Source: Clostridia bacterium (lineage in GTDB: Bacteria; Bacillota; Clostridia; Christensenellales; SZUA-584). Taken from it: a DNA stretch of 64,000 bases. The notes beneath the pieces were generated by a model. It had not been told where the DNA came from. It did no database searches and was given only the letters and a program-made list of their open reading frames with translations. The stretch is from the NCBI GenBank assembly GCA_003249555.1, contig QKIQ01000067.1:50665-114664 (forward strand). Reading direction: 5' to 3'. Shown here piece by piece: positions 43,932-52,793 of this stretch (its first letter is position 1; every line of letters begins with the position of its first letter). Position numbers and translations under genes: made by a program.

Positions 43932-46322
43932 ATGCCGAAAGGCAAAAAGAAGAAAACATCTGTCAATATGGAAACGAGACGCCATGGGGAAGTGGTGGGT
44001 ATCATCACAATGGCTTTGGGCATATTCCTCGGCGTTTGTGTGTATATAAAAACCGATACGGGGCTGTTGGGCGGCGTTGCCCGGGACATACTGTTCGGCC
44101 TGTTCGGCATGTTTACTTATATCATTCCCTTTTTGTGCGTTGTGATTGGCGTACTGACAATCGCAGCGCGCAACAAACGCGTCAACAAGGGCAAAACTGC
44201 GTTATGGGTGCTGCTCATCGTCGCTGCTTTCTCTCTGGCGCACACATTTTTGCTTAATGAGCTCAGCTTGGACAGAGGCTTTTTTACTTATGTCGGCGAG
44301 TCTTACCGGATGGGCATGACAGGCGCAGGCTCCGGCGCGCTGGGGTGCTTGCTTGTTTATCCGTGTGATCTGTTGCTGGGGCACGTGGGCTGCATCATTT
44401 TGTTTATCACGATCGCACTGATCTGTGTGCTTGTGCTCGCGAATTTATCGATAAAGAAGATGAGTCAGGATGTGGCGCGTGTGAGCAAGCAAACGGTGCA
44501 GATGGCGCGCGAGACAGCGGCCGAAAGAGCGGAGGAACGCAAAAAACGCCGCCTGTATATTGAAAATCTGCGCGATGATATGCCGGAAGAGACATATGAG
44601 CCGGACGAGCCCGAAATACTTGGTGAAAAGAGCTTTCGCCGCAAGAAAAAGCAAGCGTCTTACCTGGATGATGAGTTTTTCGTGGATGTGCCCAAAAAGG
44701 CTGCGGAGCTCCCCATTCCTGAGGAGATACCGGCAGAGGAGCCGCGTACTTTGACAATCGAATCGTTTGAGAGCTTTGACCATACAAAAAATGAGCAGAC
44801 ACAGCCCGCTGCGCAGACACAGGAACTGCCTGTGGCGCATGCCGGGCATCAAGCCGCGCATGAGAAAAAGAACAAAGCCTATAGAATTCCGCCCATCTCT
44901 TTGCTGACCAGAGCCGCTGAAAAGAGCAAGACAGGGAGCATGGAGGAACAGCGCAAGAACGCACAGGTTATTGAAGAAACGCTCGCTAATTTCGGCGTGG
45001 AGGCCGAAGTCGTGCATATCGTCCGCGGCCCCGTGGTCACACGGTACGAGCTTAAACCCGCGGCCGGCGTGCGTGTAAAGCGCATTAAAGAGCTGGAGAG
45101 CGATATATCCATGAACCTCGCGGCGCGCAGCGTGAAGATTGAAGCGCCGATACCCGGCAAAGCGGCGGTGGGCATCGAGGTGCCCAATTCCAATGTGACG
45201 TTTGTGCATTTGCGCCCTCTGCTTGAATCGGATGAATTCAAGGACTCGCCGTCACCGCTCACTTTTGCGCTTGGCAAGGATATTTCCGGAAAAAATTATT
45301 ATGTGGATATCACCAAGATGCCGCATATTCTGATTGCGGGTGAAACGGGCGCCGGCAAGAGCGTGTGTATTAACTCGATTATCACAAGTTTGCTGTTCAA
45401 AGCCACGCCGGACGAGCTCAAGATGGTGATGATCGATCCCAAGGTTGTCGAGCTTTCGATGTTTAAAAATCTGCCGCACCTGCTGGTGCCGGTGGTCACG
45501 GAGCCCAAGAAAGCGGCCAGCGCTTTGAACTGGGCGGTCAGTGAAATGACGTCGCGCTACAAGCTGTTTGCGGAAAAGGGCGCGCGCGATATCAAACGGT
45601 TCAATTCCATCGCGGATGAGGATCAGGAACCGCTGCCGCGCATCGTTGTGATTATCGACGAGCTGGCCGAGCTCATGATGGCCGCGCCGCGCGAGGTGGA
45701 GGATGCGATATGCCGCATTGCGCAGCTCGGCCGTGCCGCGGGGATTCATCTGATTGTGGCCACACAGCGTCCGTCTGTCAACGTCATTACGGGCATCATC
45801 AAGGCGAACATCTCATCGCGTATCGCGTTCAAGGTGAATTCGGGTGTCGATTCGCGCACCATACTCGACCAGAACGGCGCGGACAAGCTGCTTGGCAACG
45901 GCGACATGCTCTATCACCCGACGGGCGCGCCGCGCCCCATACGGCTTCAGGGCTGCTTTGTGTCGGACAACGACATCGAGGCGGTCACCGAATACGTGGG
46001 CAAGGGCACGCAAGACCAGGCGTTTGACGAGGAAATCATGACAAATATCAATTCGGGCGGAGAGGAAAGAAGCAATGGGGACGATGACGCGGACGAACTG
46101 CTTCCCAAAGCTGTTGCCATTGTGCTCGAATACGGACAGGCGTCCATTTCGATGATACAGCGCCGTTTGCGTGTGGGGTATGCGCGCGCCGCGCGTCTTG
46201 TCGACGAAATGGAGCAGCGCAATATTGTGAGCCCGTTCGAGGGCAGCAAGGCGCGCAACGTGCTGATTACCTGGGACATGTATGAGGACATGTTTGGCCC
46301 CAGAGAGGAAATAGATGGATAA
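43932..46322 (+). CDS. spoIIIE: DNA translocase SpoIIIE/FtsK
   Basis: This 796-residue ATPase pumps DNA into the forespore and clears chromosomes at the septum. Four membrane helices fill about residues 20-175. A charged linker (190-320) precedes the FtsK alpha and beta domains. The Walker A motif is GETGAGKSVCINS (near 470), and Walker B is IVVIIDELAELMM (near 572). The C-terminal gamma winged helix (EYGQASISMIQRRLRVGYAR) reads SRS/KOPS sequences. ATG 43932 follows GAGGTGAAG. It overlaps rimO by 8 bp. Confidence 0.96.
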   Translation: MPKGKKKKTSVNMETRRHGEVVGIITMALGIFLGVCVYIKTDTGLLGGVARDILFGLFGMFTYIIPFLCVVIGVLTIAARNKRVNKGKTALWVLLIVAAFSLAHTFLLNELSLDRGFFTYVGESYRMGMTGAGSGALGCLLVYPCDLLLGHVGCIILFITIALICVLVLANLSIKKMSQDVARVSKQTVQMARETAAERAEERKKRRLYIENLRDDMPEETYEPDEPEILGEKSFRRKKKQASYLDDEFFVDVPKKAAELPIPEEIPAEEPRTLTIESFESFDHTKNEQTQPAAQTQELPVAHAGHQAAHEKKNKAYRIPPISLLTRAAEKSKTGSMEEQRKNAQVIEETLANFGVEAEVVHIVRGPVVTRYELKPAAGVRVKRIKELESDISMNLAARSVKIEAPIPGKAAVGIEVPNSNVTFVHLRPLLESDEFKDSPSPLTFALGKDISGKNYYVDITKMPHILIAGETGAGKSVCINSIITSLLFKATPDELKMVMIDPKVVELSMFKNLPHLLVPVVTEPKKAASALNWAVSEMTSRYKLFAEKGARDIKRFNSIADEDQEPLPRIVVIIDELAELMMAAPREVEDAICRIAQLGRAAGIHLIVATQRPSVNVITGIIKANISSRIAFKVNSGVDSRTILDQNGADKLLGNGDMLYHPTGAPRPIRLQGCFVSDNDIEAVTEYVGKGTQDQAFDEEIMTNINSGGEERSNGDDDADELLPKAVAIVLEYGQASISMIQRRLRVGYARAARLVDEMEQRNIVSPFEGSKARNVLITWDMYEDMFGPREEIDG

Positions 46323-47622
46323 TATTTATATATATGTCGTGTCATTGGGATGCGATAAGAACAGGATCGACACAGAGCATATGCTCGGTATACTCGCGGG
46401 CAGCAATGCTGCGGTGGTCGAATCACCGGAGGAAGCCGATGTGATCATCGTAAACACATGCGGCTTTATCGATGATGCCAAGCGTGAATCCATCGATGTG
46501 ATACTGGAAATGGCACAGTATAAGCAAAGCGGGACGCCTGCGCTGATTGTGACAGGCTGCCTTGCTCAGCGCTATGCCAAGGAGCTCTCGGAAGAACTGC
46601 CCGAGGTAGATGCGTTTTTGGGTGTCAGTGCATACAGCAAACTGCTGGACGCAATACGCAGCGTGCTCGACGGCAAACGGTACGTCTGCTGTGACCGGCT
46701 GGACGGAGATATGGAAGGGCGCGTGCTGACCACGCCGTCTCATATGGCGTATGTGCGCATTGCGGACGGCTGCTCCAACAGCTGCAGCTATTGCGCGATA
46801 CCGCGTATCCGCGGGCCGCTGAAAAGCCGGCCGATGCCAAGCGTGCTTCAAGAAATCAAAGATCTGCGGGCAGGCGGCGTGTCAGAAGTAATACTTGTCG
46901 CGCAGGATACCACGCGTTACGGTGAGGATTTGGGCGCGCGGCAGCTCACAAGGCTGATTGATGAAGCGGCAAAGATCATGGGAGACGGCTGGGTGCGCGT
47001 GATGTACTGCTATCCCGAAGGTATCACGGAGGAGCTCGTTGATGTGATGCTTAAGCACGACAACGTCTGCCGCTATTTGGATATACCGATGCAGCATTTC
47101 TCCGATGCTATTCTGAAACGCATGAATAGACGACATACGCAAAAGCAGTCGGTCGCGCTTGCCAAATCGCTGCACGAAAAAGGTTTTGTGCTTCGCACAT
47201 CGCTGATCGTCGGGTTTCCGGGCGAAACGCAGGAGGATTTTGATATATTGCTAGGCAGCATTAAACAGATACGTTTCGAGCGCCTTGGCGTGTTCCGTTA
47301 TTCTCCCGAGGAGGGGACAGCCGCCGCCAAAATGAAGAATCAAATTGACGAAGACATAAAACAGGCGCGATATGAAAAGGTGATGGCGGTTCAGGCGGGC
47401 ATCTCGCATGAACTGGGACGCTCGCTTATCGGACACACAATGCGTGTGATGGCAGACGGCCGTGATGAAACGGGTGTTATCACCGGACGGACGATGGGAC
47501 AGGCGCCTTCGGTGGATGGCGTGACTGTTATCTCGACAAAAAAAGACTTGACGCCGGGCACTTTTCATGATGTGCTTATGACGAAAGCCAATGAATACGA
47601 TCTGTGGGGAGAGCTTCAATGA
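46315..47622 (+). CDS. rimO: Ribosomal protein S12 methylthiotransferase RimO
   Basis: This 435-residue radical SAM enzyme methylthiolates an aspartate of ribosomal protein S12. The UPF0004 domain at the N-terminus has SLGCDKNRIDTE and VNTCGFIDDAK with cluster cysteines. The radical SAM motif is CSNSCSYCAIPRIRGPLKSR (CxxxCxxC, near 153-160). A TRAM domain closes the protein. It overlaps spoIIIE by 8 bp and pgsA by 4 bp, so translation is coupled. Confidence 0.96.
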   Translation: MDNIYIYVVSLGCDKNRIDTEHMLGILAGSNAAVVESPEEADVIIVNTCGFIDDAKRESIDVILEMAQYKQSGTPALIVTGCLAQRYAKELSEELPEVDAFLGVSAYSKLLDAIRSVLDGKRYVCCDRLDGDMEGRVLTTPSHMAYVRIADGCSNSCSYCAIPRIRGPLKSRPMPSVLQEIKDLRAGGVSEVILVAQDTTRYGEDLGARQLTRLIDEAAKIMGDGWVRVMYCYPEGITEELVDVMLKHDNVCRYLDIPMQHFSDAILKRMNRRHTQKQSVALAKSLHEKGFVLRTSLIVGFPGETQEDFDILLGSIKQIRFERLGVFRYSPEEGTAAAKMKNQIDEDIKQARYEKVMAVQAGISHELGRSLIGHTMRVMADGRDETGVITGRTMGQAPSVDGVTVISTKKDLTPGTFHDVLMTKANEYDLWGELQ

Positions 47623-48191
47623 ATATAGCCAATAAACTGACACTTTTTCGGATAATACTGGTTCCCGTGTTTATCGCGTTCTTTTATATTCCCATACCGT
47701 ACTGGAATTATTACGCGGCGTTTGTGTTTATCATCGCGGCACTGACGGACCTTTTTGACGGGCGGCTGGCGCGCAAGCACGGCATTGTGACCAATTTCGG
47801 TAAGCTCGTCGATCCGATTGCGGACAAGCTGCTGGTGTGCAGTGCGCTGATTATGCTGACAGCCAAGCCGGAAGAAGCGGGCGGATGGGTGAACGAGATA
47901 CTCGTCATCATCATGGTGGGGCGCGAGTTTGTAATCAGCGGCCTGAGGCTTATCGCGGCGGCGGAAGGCAAGGTGCTGGCGGCGGATATGTTCGGCAAGG
48001 CAAAAACCGTGGTGCAGATTGTGGCAATCGTTGTTGTTATGCTGCAGGCGGGGGTGTTTGTGGGCACTTTTTTTGAACAGTGTCTTATCGTCGGTGGTTT
48101 TGTGCTCATGTGTATCGGCACGGTGTTATCCGTGCTCTCATGCATCAGCTATTTTGTAAAAAACAAGGATGTTCTCAAAGAGATGGTTTAG
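47619..48191 (+). CDS. pgsA: CDP-diacylglycerol--glycerol-3-phosphate 3-phosphatidyltransferase
   Basis: This 190-residue membrane enzyme makes phosphatidylglycerol phosphate. The CDP-alcohol phosphatidyltransferase motif DLFDGRLARKHG...GKLVDPIADK (residues about 44-67) is complete. Four to five hydrophobic helices are visible. The start ATG 47619 overlaps the rimO stop (ATGA). recA follows after 63 bp, as in many Firmicutes, although cinA is missing here. Confidence 0.95.
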   Translation: MNIANKLTLFRIILVPVFIAFFYIPIPYWNYYAAFVFIIAALTDLFDGRLARKHGIVTNFGKLVDPIADKLLVCSALIMLTAKPEEAGGWVNEILVIIMVGREFVISGLRLIAAAEGKVLAADMFGKAKTVVQIVAIVVVMLQAGVFVGTFFEQCLIVGGFVLMCIGTVLSVLSCISYFVKNKDVLKEMV

Positions 48192-48254
48192 CGTGTCCGC
48201 TTATTCGGACAGATGATATGTGATGATGTGATATAACATAGGAGGTTTTGGGAT

Positions 48255-49274
48255 ATGTCTGTCGAGAAACAAAAAGCGCTGGAGATGGCGCTCACACAGA
48301 TAGAAAAGCAGTTTGGCAAGGGCAGCGTGATGAAGCTGGGAGACAAGGCAATCGTACCGGTTTCAGTGATACCCACGGGCTGCCTTGAGCTGGATGTGGC
48401 GCTGGGCGTGGGCGGTGTGCCGCGCGGCCGAATTATCGAGGTATATGGTCCTGAATCGTCCGGTAAAACCACGGTGGCGCTGCACATGGTGGCCGAAGCG
48501 CAAAAGCTTGGCGGTGCGGCGGCATTTGTGGACGCGGAACACGCGCTGGATCCGGTGTATGCCAAAAGGCTCGGCGTGGATACCGACAACCTCTATGTGT
48601 CTCAGCCCGACACGGGCGAACAGGCACTGGATATCACCGAAGCGCTCGTACGCAGCGGCGCGATCGACATCATCATTATCGACTCAGTGGCGGCGCTGGT
48701 GCCCAAGGCCGAAATCGACGGCGAGATGGGACAGTCTCATGTGGGACTGCAGGCGAGGCTTATGTCTCAGGCGCTGCGCAAGCTGGCGGGTATTGTGAAC
48801 AAATCAAACACCGTGGCGGTGTTTATCAACCAGCTGCGAGAAAAGGTGGGCGTGATGTTCGGCAATCCCGAAACAACGCCGGGCGGCCGTGCGCTCAAGT
48901 TCTACGCGTCGGTTCGGCTGGATGTGCGCCGCATCGAGACCATCAAGAGCGGTGATGAAATGATCGGCAACCGCACGCGCATTAAGGTGGCGAAAAACAA
49001 GGTGGCCCCGCCGTTTAAAAACGCGGAGTTCGAGATATACTACGGCGAAGGCATATCGTCGGAAAGCAGCGTTCTCAATCTTGGCGTGACGCTGGGGCTT
49101 ATTAAAAAGTCCGGCTCATGGTTCTCGTATGGGGATACGCGCATCGGGCAGGGTAAAGACAATGCCCGTTTGTTCCTAAAGGAAAACAAAGACGTGTTTG
49201 ATGAGGTCAAGGCGGCCATTCTCAAGGAGTACAACCTTGGCACTGCGGATACGGGAACGGCTGAAAAAGAATAA
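48255..49274 (+). CDS. recA: Recombinase RecA
   Basis: This 339-residue protein forms DNA filaments for strand exchange and triggers LexA self-cleavage. The start is [20 protein letters not shown], and the Walker A motif is [28 protein letters not shown] is Walker B, and [20 protein letters not shown] is the L2 DNA-binding loop. Ribosome site AGGAGG is ideal. No SOS box was sought in detail. The OLE RNA gene follows 70 bp after its stop. Confidence 0.98.
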   Translation: MSVEKQKALEMALTQIEKQFGKGSVMKLGDKAIVPVSVIPTGCLELDVALGVGGVPRGRIIEVYGPESSGKTTVALHMVAEAQKLGGAAAFVDAEHALDPVYAKRLGVDTDNLYVSQPDTGEQALDITEALVRSGAIDIIIIDSVAALVPKAEIDGEMGQSHVGLQARLMSQALRKLAGIVNKSNTVAVFINQLREKVGVMFGNPETTPGGRALKFYASVRLDVRRIETIKSGDEMIGNRTRIKVAKNKVAPPFKNAEFEIYYGEGISSESSVLNLGVTLGLIKKSGSWFSYGDTRIGQGKDNARLFLKENKDVFDEVKAAILKEYNLGTADTGTAEKE

Positions 49275-49308
49275 ATTGTAAACACATACACAGTTTTTTG
49301 TTACACCT

Positions 49309-49337
49309 TTGATTAATATCTGGTTTTATTGTATAAT
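49309..49337 (+). promoter_or_regulatory. Promoter of the OLE RNA
   Basis: TTGATT (49309-49314), 17-bp spacer, TATAAT (49332-49337). Transcription would start near 49344, right at the base of the terminal stem of the RNA. Confidence 0.7.
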
Positions 49338-49345
49338 TCGATTAA

Positions 49346-49950
49346 GGTGGTGCAGTATTCTAGTCGGTACTACGGTTTCGAAGACGGGCCTAAAAATCCG
49401 TCAACGGGCACATCGATGAAGTTTCTGGTGTTGGCTGCTGACGCCCAGTCGGGGGCTGATGCTGGGAGTTAAGGTCGTGGGGCGATCCGCAATGGCATGC
49501 GGGCGTAGACCCCGCTTCCGTGGAGACCCAAGCAGGTGATGGTTTTGGCCGTTACTACTTGGGGTGGAAACCTGTAATGCGGTGAAAAGCTGTGTACAGA
49601 GTAGCCTGCCTTGAGTTTTGTGGGGCGTTATTGCAGAACACGCCTTGGGGCGTAGTGGCCAGACGCGCCGGGGACGATTGCTGCAAGAAACCCGCATGGC
49701 AAAAGAGGCTAGAAACCGTTTTAAGTGCTGTCGAGGAAAACTCCTAGACTGTAGACGTGCGTTTTAAAAACGCACAAAGATATTTTGGAGATTATAGTGT
49801 GGTCTAAACGGCAATCCAGTCACGTGTCCGGCGACGGGACGTTTCAGGGTTTAAAGGGAAACCGCTTTATCGGCGACGGGAAGTATCTCTGAAGGGAAAT
49901 CCTACTGGACCTAAGCTGCAAGGTTTATCCAAAATATCACCACCGTTTTT
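49346..49950 (+). ncRNA. ole: OLE RNA (ornate large extremophilic RNA)
   Basis: A ~600-nt GC-rich, highly structured, non-coding stretch lies between recA and a small membrane protein gene. Its ends pair: GGTGGTG (49346-49352) and TATT (49356-49359) with AATA and CACCACC (49938-49944), followed by a T-run (GTTTTTTT). Length fits OLE RNA (about 600 nt). The gene context fits too: OLE RNAs lie beside oapA and near tlyA, argR, recN and spoIVB in Clostridia and Bacillus halodurans. OLE binds OapA and forms a membrane-associated complex needed for stress responses (published work in B. halodurans). I identified it by context and structure, not by model search. Confidence 0.87.
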
Positions 49951-50028
49951 TTATTTCACCGGTATGCCCGATGACGTATGTGTCACGGGTTCGGGATTCC
50001 CGGTTAGCGGGATGGTTCAGGAGATTAT

Positions 50029-50580
50029 TTGGGTAAAAAAAAGCTGAAGAAAAAACTCAAATTCTGGGCGCTGAAGGTTTTTATCGTCTCGCTGATACTC
50101 ACGGCGGGCATCAGCGTCATCACAGAGCTGCTGATGGACAAGCTGTCTATCGTTGCGGCAGCGTTCATTATACTTATCATAGTGCTCATAGGTGTGTCGT
50201 TTGATATCATCGGCATTGCTTTTGCAACGTGCGAAACAAAGCCGTTTGTGTCGATGGCGTCGCGCAAAATCAAACGCGCCAAAAGCGCTATTAAACTGCT
50301 GCAAAACGCCGATGTGGTGTCTAATATCTGCGGCGACGTGGTGGGTGATATCTGCGGCATTGTGAGCGGTGCGGCGGGTGCGGCTATTGCTATAAAAATC
50401 GTTGCGCAGGCACAAAATACACCTAATATTGTGATTACAATTGCGGTATCCAGTGCCATTGCTGCGCTGACGGTGGCGGGCAAGGCGGCGGGCAAAACGC
50501 TCGCCATCAACAAGAACAAGCAGATCGTCAGTTTCGTGTCATACGTGCTGATGTTTTTCTTCAAGGATGAAAAGTCATGA
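50029..50580 (+). CDS. oapA: OLE-associated membrane protein OapA
   Basis: This 183-residue protein has a very basic N-terminus (KKKLKKKLK) and membrane helices at about 14-37, 42-65, 107-130 and 133-155. The cytoplasmic loop is basic (SRKIKRAKSAIKLL), suited to RNA binding. It begins with TTG 50029, 5 nt after AGGAG. OapA binds OLE RNA at the membrane in published work. Direct placement after the OLE gene and before tlyA is the standard arrangement. Its stop overlaps tlyA by 4 bp. Confidence 0.88.
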   Translation: MGKKKLKKKLKFWALKVFIVSLILTAGISVITELLMDKLSIVAAAFIILIIVLIGVSFDIIGIAFATCETKPFVSMASRKIKRAKSAIKLLQNADVVSNICGDVVGDICGIVSGAAGAAIAIKIVAQAQNTPNIVITIAVSSAIAALTVAGKAAGKTLAINKNKQIVSFVSYVLMFFFKDEKS

Positions 50581-51371
50581 CGGAAAAAAAGCGTATCGAT
50601 GTTTACTTATACGAGAACGGTCTTGCGGAGAGCCGGGAGAAAGCGCGCGCGCTCATTATGGCAGGCGAGGTGAGTATCGACGGCAGAGTCTGCAGCAAAG
50701 CATCAGCCACTGTGACATCTGAGAATAATGTCGAGGTAAAACAAAATAATGCGTTTGTGAGCCGCGGCGGCAAAAAGCTGCAAAAAGCGATTGAAAGCTT
50801 TGGTTTGGATTTGCAAGGTGTGACGGCGATAGACGTGGGCGCGTCGACGGGTGGATTTACCGACTGTATGTTGCGCAGCGGCGCAGCGTATGTTTATGCC
50901 GTGGACGTGGGATACGGTCAGCTCGCATGGCAGCTTCGGCAAGACAGCCGCGTGTGCGTGATGGAACGGCAGAATGCGCGCCATCTTGAACCTCAGATGT
51001 TTACAAAGCCCGTTGGTTTTGCCAGCATCGACGTATCGTTCATATCGTTAAAGCTGATACTGCCCGCATTGGCAAAGATTTTGACGCCGCCGTATACCAT
51101 CACGGCGCTTATTAAACCGCAGTTTGAGGCAGGCCGCGAAAATGTGGGAAAAAAGGGTGTGGTGCGCGATAAAAACGTTCATGCCGATGTGATTCGCAGC
51201 GTGCTCGATTTTGCCGCACAGATGGGTCTTTGCGTATGCGGACTGGATTACAGCCCCATCAGGGGGCCGGAAGGTAATATTGAATATCTTGCGTGTTTTC
51301 GGGACAGCGGTAACGCGGTCGTGCCGGATATTCTGGCTGTGGTGAACGCCGCACATGAAAACGCGGAATAA
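50577..51371 (+). CDS. tlyA: TlyA family rRNA methyltransferase
   Basis: This 264-residue protein has an S4 RNA-binding domain (RIDVYLYENGLAESREKARA, 1-60) and an FtsJ-type SAM methyltransferase domain (IDVGASTGGFTDCMLRSGA, about 85-105). The YAVDVGYGQLAW and FASIDVSFISLKLILPAL segments follow, with IKPQFEAGRENVGKKGVVRD near the end. TlyA 2'-O-methylates rRNA. It overlaps oapA by 4 bp and belongs to the conserved oapA-tlyA-nadK-argR-recN series. Confidence 0.94.
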   Translation: MTEKKRIDVYLYENGLAESREKARALIMAGEVSIDGRVCSKASATVTSENNVEVKQNNAFVSRGGKKLQKAIESFGLDLQGVTAIDVGASTGGFTDCMLRSGAAYVYAVDVGYGQLAWQLRQDSRVCVMERQNARHLEPQMFTKPVGFASIDVSFISLKLILPALAKILTPPYTITALIKPQFEAGRENVGKKGVVRDKNVHADVIRSVLDFAAQMGLCVCGLDYSPIRGPEGNIEYLACFRDSGNAVVPDILAVVNAAHENAE

Positions 51372-51446
51372 TGAAAACGGTTGGTTTGAAGCTTCACTTA
51401 TTTGCATGTTGTATAATTATCCAAGATTACTTATAATAAAAGACAT

Positions 51447-52289
51447 ATGGGAATGAAAAACGTTGGTATCTACGCCAATCCATGCAAAGACGCCAATTTA
51501 GAAGGCACAAAGCTTGTGGCGCAGCGGTTGCGCGCTCATGGTATTTGTGTGTCTTTTGACGAAGGCTCTTTGCCGGACGGTGAAATTAATATTATTGATT
51601 ATTCAAATATCGATTGCCTTTTTGTGTTGGGCGGAGATGGCACATTGTTAAAGGCAGCTCTAAACTCGGGGTTGTTCGGCGTTCGTATACTCGGCATCAA
51701 TCTGGGCAGGCTGGGTTTTCTAACCGAGGTGGAGCTTGGTGATATTGATATTGCCATCCGCCGGATACTCGAGGACGACTGCTTTGTGGAAGAGCGCATC
51801 ATGCTCCACGGCTCCGTTTACGACGGAGATGAAAAGCGTTTTGAGGTAGAAGCGCTTAACGACGTAGCTGTGCTAAAAAAGGACGTGTCCCGCATGATCA
51901 GCCTTGAGCTTTCCATCGGCGGCGCGCTCGCCGACCATGTGGCCTGTGACGGGATGCTCGTATCAACGCCCACTGGCTCTACGGGATATTCGCTGAGCGC
52001 GGGCGGGCCGATATTGAGCCCGAAATTAAAATGTCTGCTGGCCACGCCGATTTGTCCACATTCGCTTCATTCGCGCACTTTGGTGGTATCTGAAGAAGAT
52101 GAGATCATCATTCGGCCGACAGCGCCTGGGGGTATCGTGCTCACAACGGATGGTGTTCAGTTAAGAGAGATTGACAATGGAGAAATGGTCAGAATAAAAA
52201 GATCAAGACATGCTGCACGGTTCATACGGTTTCATGAAAACTATTTTTATCCATTGCTTCGTTCAAAGTTTTTGAACTGGGACAGATAA
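51447..52289 (+). CDS. nadK: NAD kinase
   Basis: This 280-residue enzyme phosphorylates NAD to NADP. The GGDGT motif is in FVLGGDGTLLKAAL (near 61), and NLGRLGFLTE follows. The NE/D motif appears as ALNDVAVLKK, and SPTGSTGYSLSAGGPI is the conserved nucleotide-binding segment. ATG 51453 is an alternative start. A TATAAT box lies 40 bp upstream (near 51412), so an internal promoter is possible. Confidence 0.95.
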   Translation: MGMKNVGIYANPCKDANLEGTKLVAQRLRAHGICVSFDEGSLPDGEINIIDYSNIDCLFVLGGDGTLLKAALNSGLFGVRILGINLGRLGFLTEVELGDIDIAIRRILEDDCFVEERIMLHGSVYDGDEKRFEVEALNDVAVLKKDVSRMISLELSIGGALADHVACDGMLVSTPTGSTGYSLSAGGPILSPKLKCLLATPICPHSLHSRTLVVSEEDEIIIRPTAPGGIVLTTDGVQLREIDNGEMVRIKRSRHAARFIRFHENYFYPLLRSKFLNWDR

Positions 52290-52310
52290 AAAAGAATTGG
52301 GGTGGTACGG

Positions 52311-52769
52311 ATGAAACAGGGAAGACAAAGCATGATACTGGAGCTTATTGACAGCCACGATGTTGAAACACAGGATGAGCTGTCGACATTGCTGAAGGAA
52401 AAAGGCTTTGAGGTTACACAAGCCACAATATCGCGCGACATCAAGGAATTGAAGCTCATTAAAGTCCAGTCGGGAAACGGCGCCTATAAATATGCGGCAT
52501 CCGGCAAGGAGATGATGGGCAAGCTGGATATCTTCAAGCGAGTTTTCCGCGATACTGTGATCTCCGTGGAGCCTGCTTCTTCGCTTGTGGTGGTTCGCAC
52601 CATGGCGGGCAGCGCAAATGCCGCCGCCGAGGCAATCGATGAAATGGATATCCCTGAAGTGGCGGGAACGCTTGCCGGGGACAACACGATTTTTGTTGCA
52701 ATTCGCAATGAAGGCACGCAAAACAAAATTGTCGAAATTCTGTGCGGCATGTTGAGTGCAAAAAAGTAA
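52311..52769 (+). CDS. argR: Arginine repressor
   Basis: This 152-residue protein has the winged-helix domain (GRQSMILELIDSHDVETQDE and VTQATISRDIKELKLIK, 1-70) and the C-terminal arginine-binding hexamer domain (LVVVRTMAGSANAAAEAID and AGDNTIFVAIRN). I start at ATG 52311; the frame opens at GTG 52302, which is part of the GGGGTGG ribosome site. In this position it is the usual argR/ahrC between nadK and recN. Confidence 0.95.
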   Translation: MKQGRQSMILELIDSHDVETQDELSTLLKEKGFEVTQATISRDIKELKLIKVQSGNGAYKYAASGKEMMGKLDIFKRVFRDTVISVEPASSLVVVRTMAGSANAAAEAIDEMDIPEVAGTLAGDNTIFVAIRNEGTQNKIVEILCGMLSAKK

Positions 52770-52793
52770 TCAGCGGGGTGTGAATGGGTCGTC

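Noticed and set aside
49401..49697. 98-residue minus-strand frame inside the OLE RNA region
   Set aside because: Low-quality translation on the opposite strand of a structured RNA; no ribosome site or conserved context.
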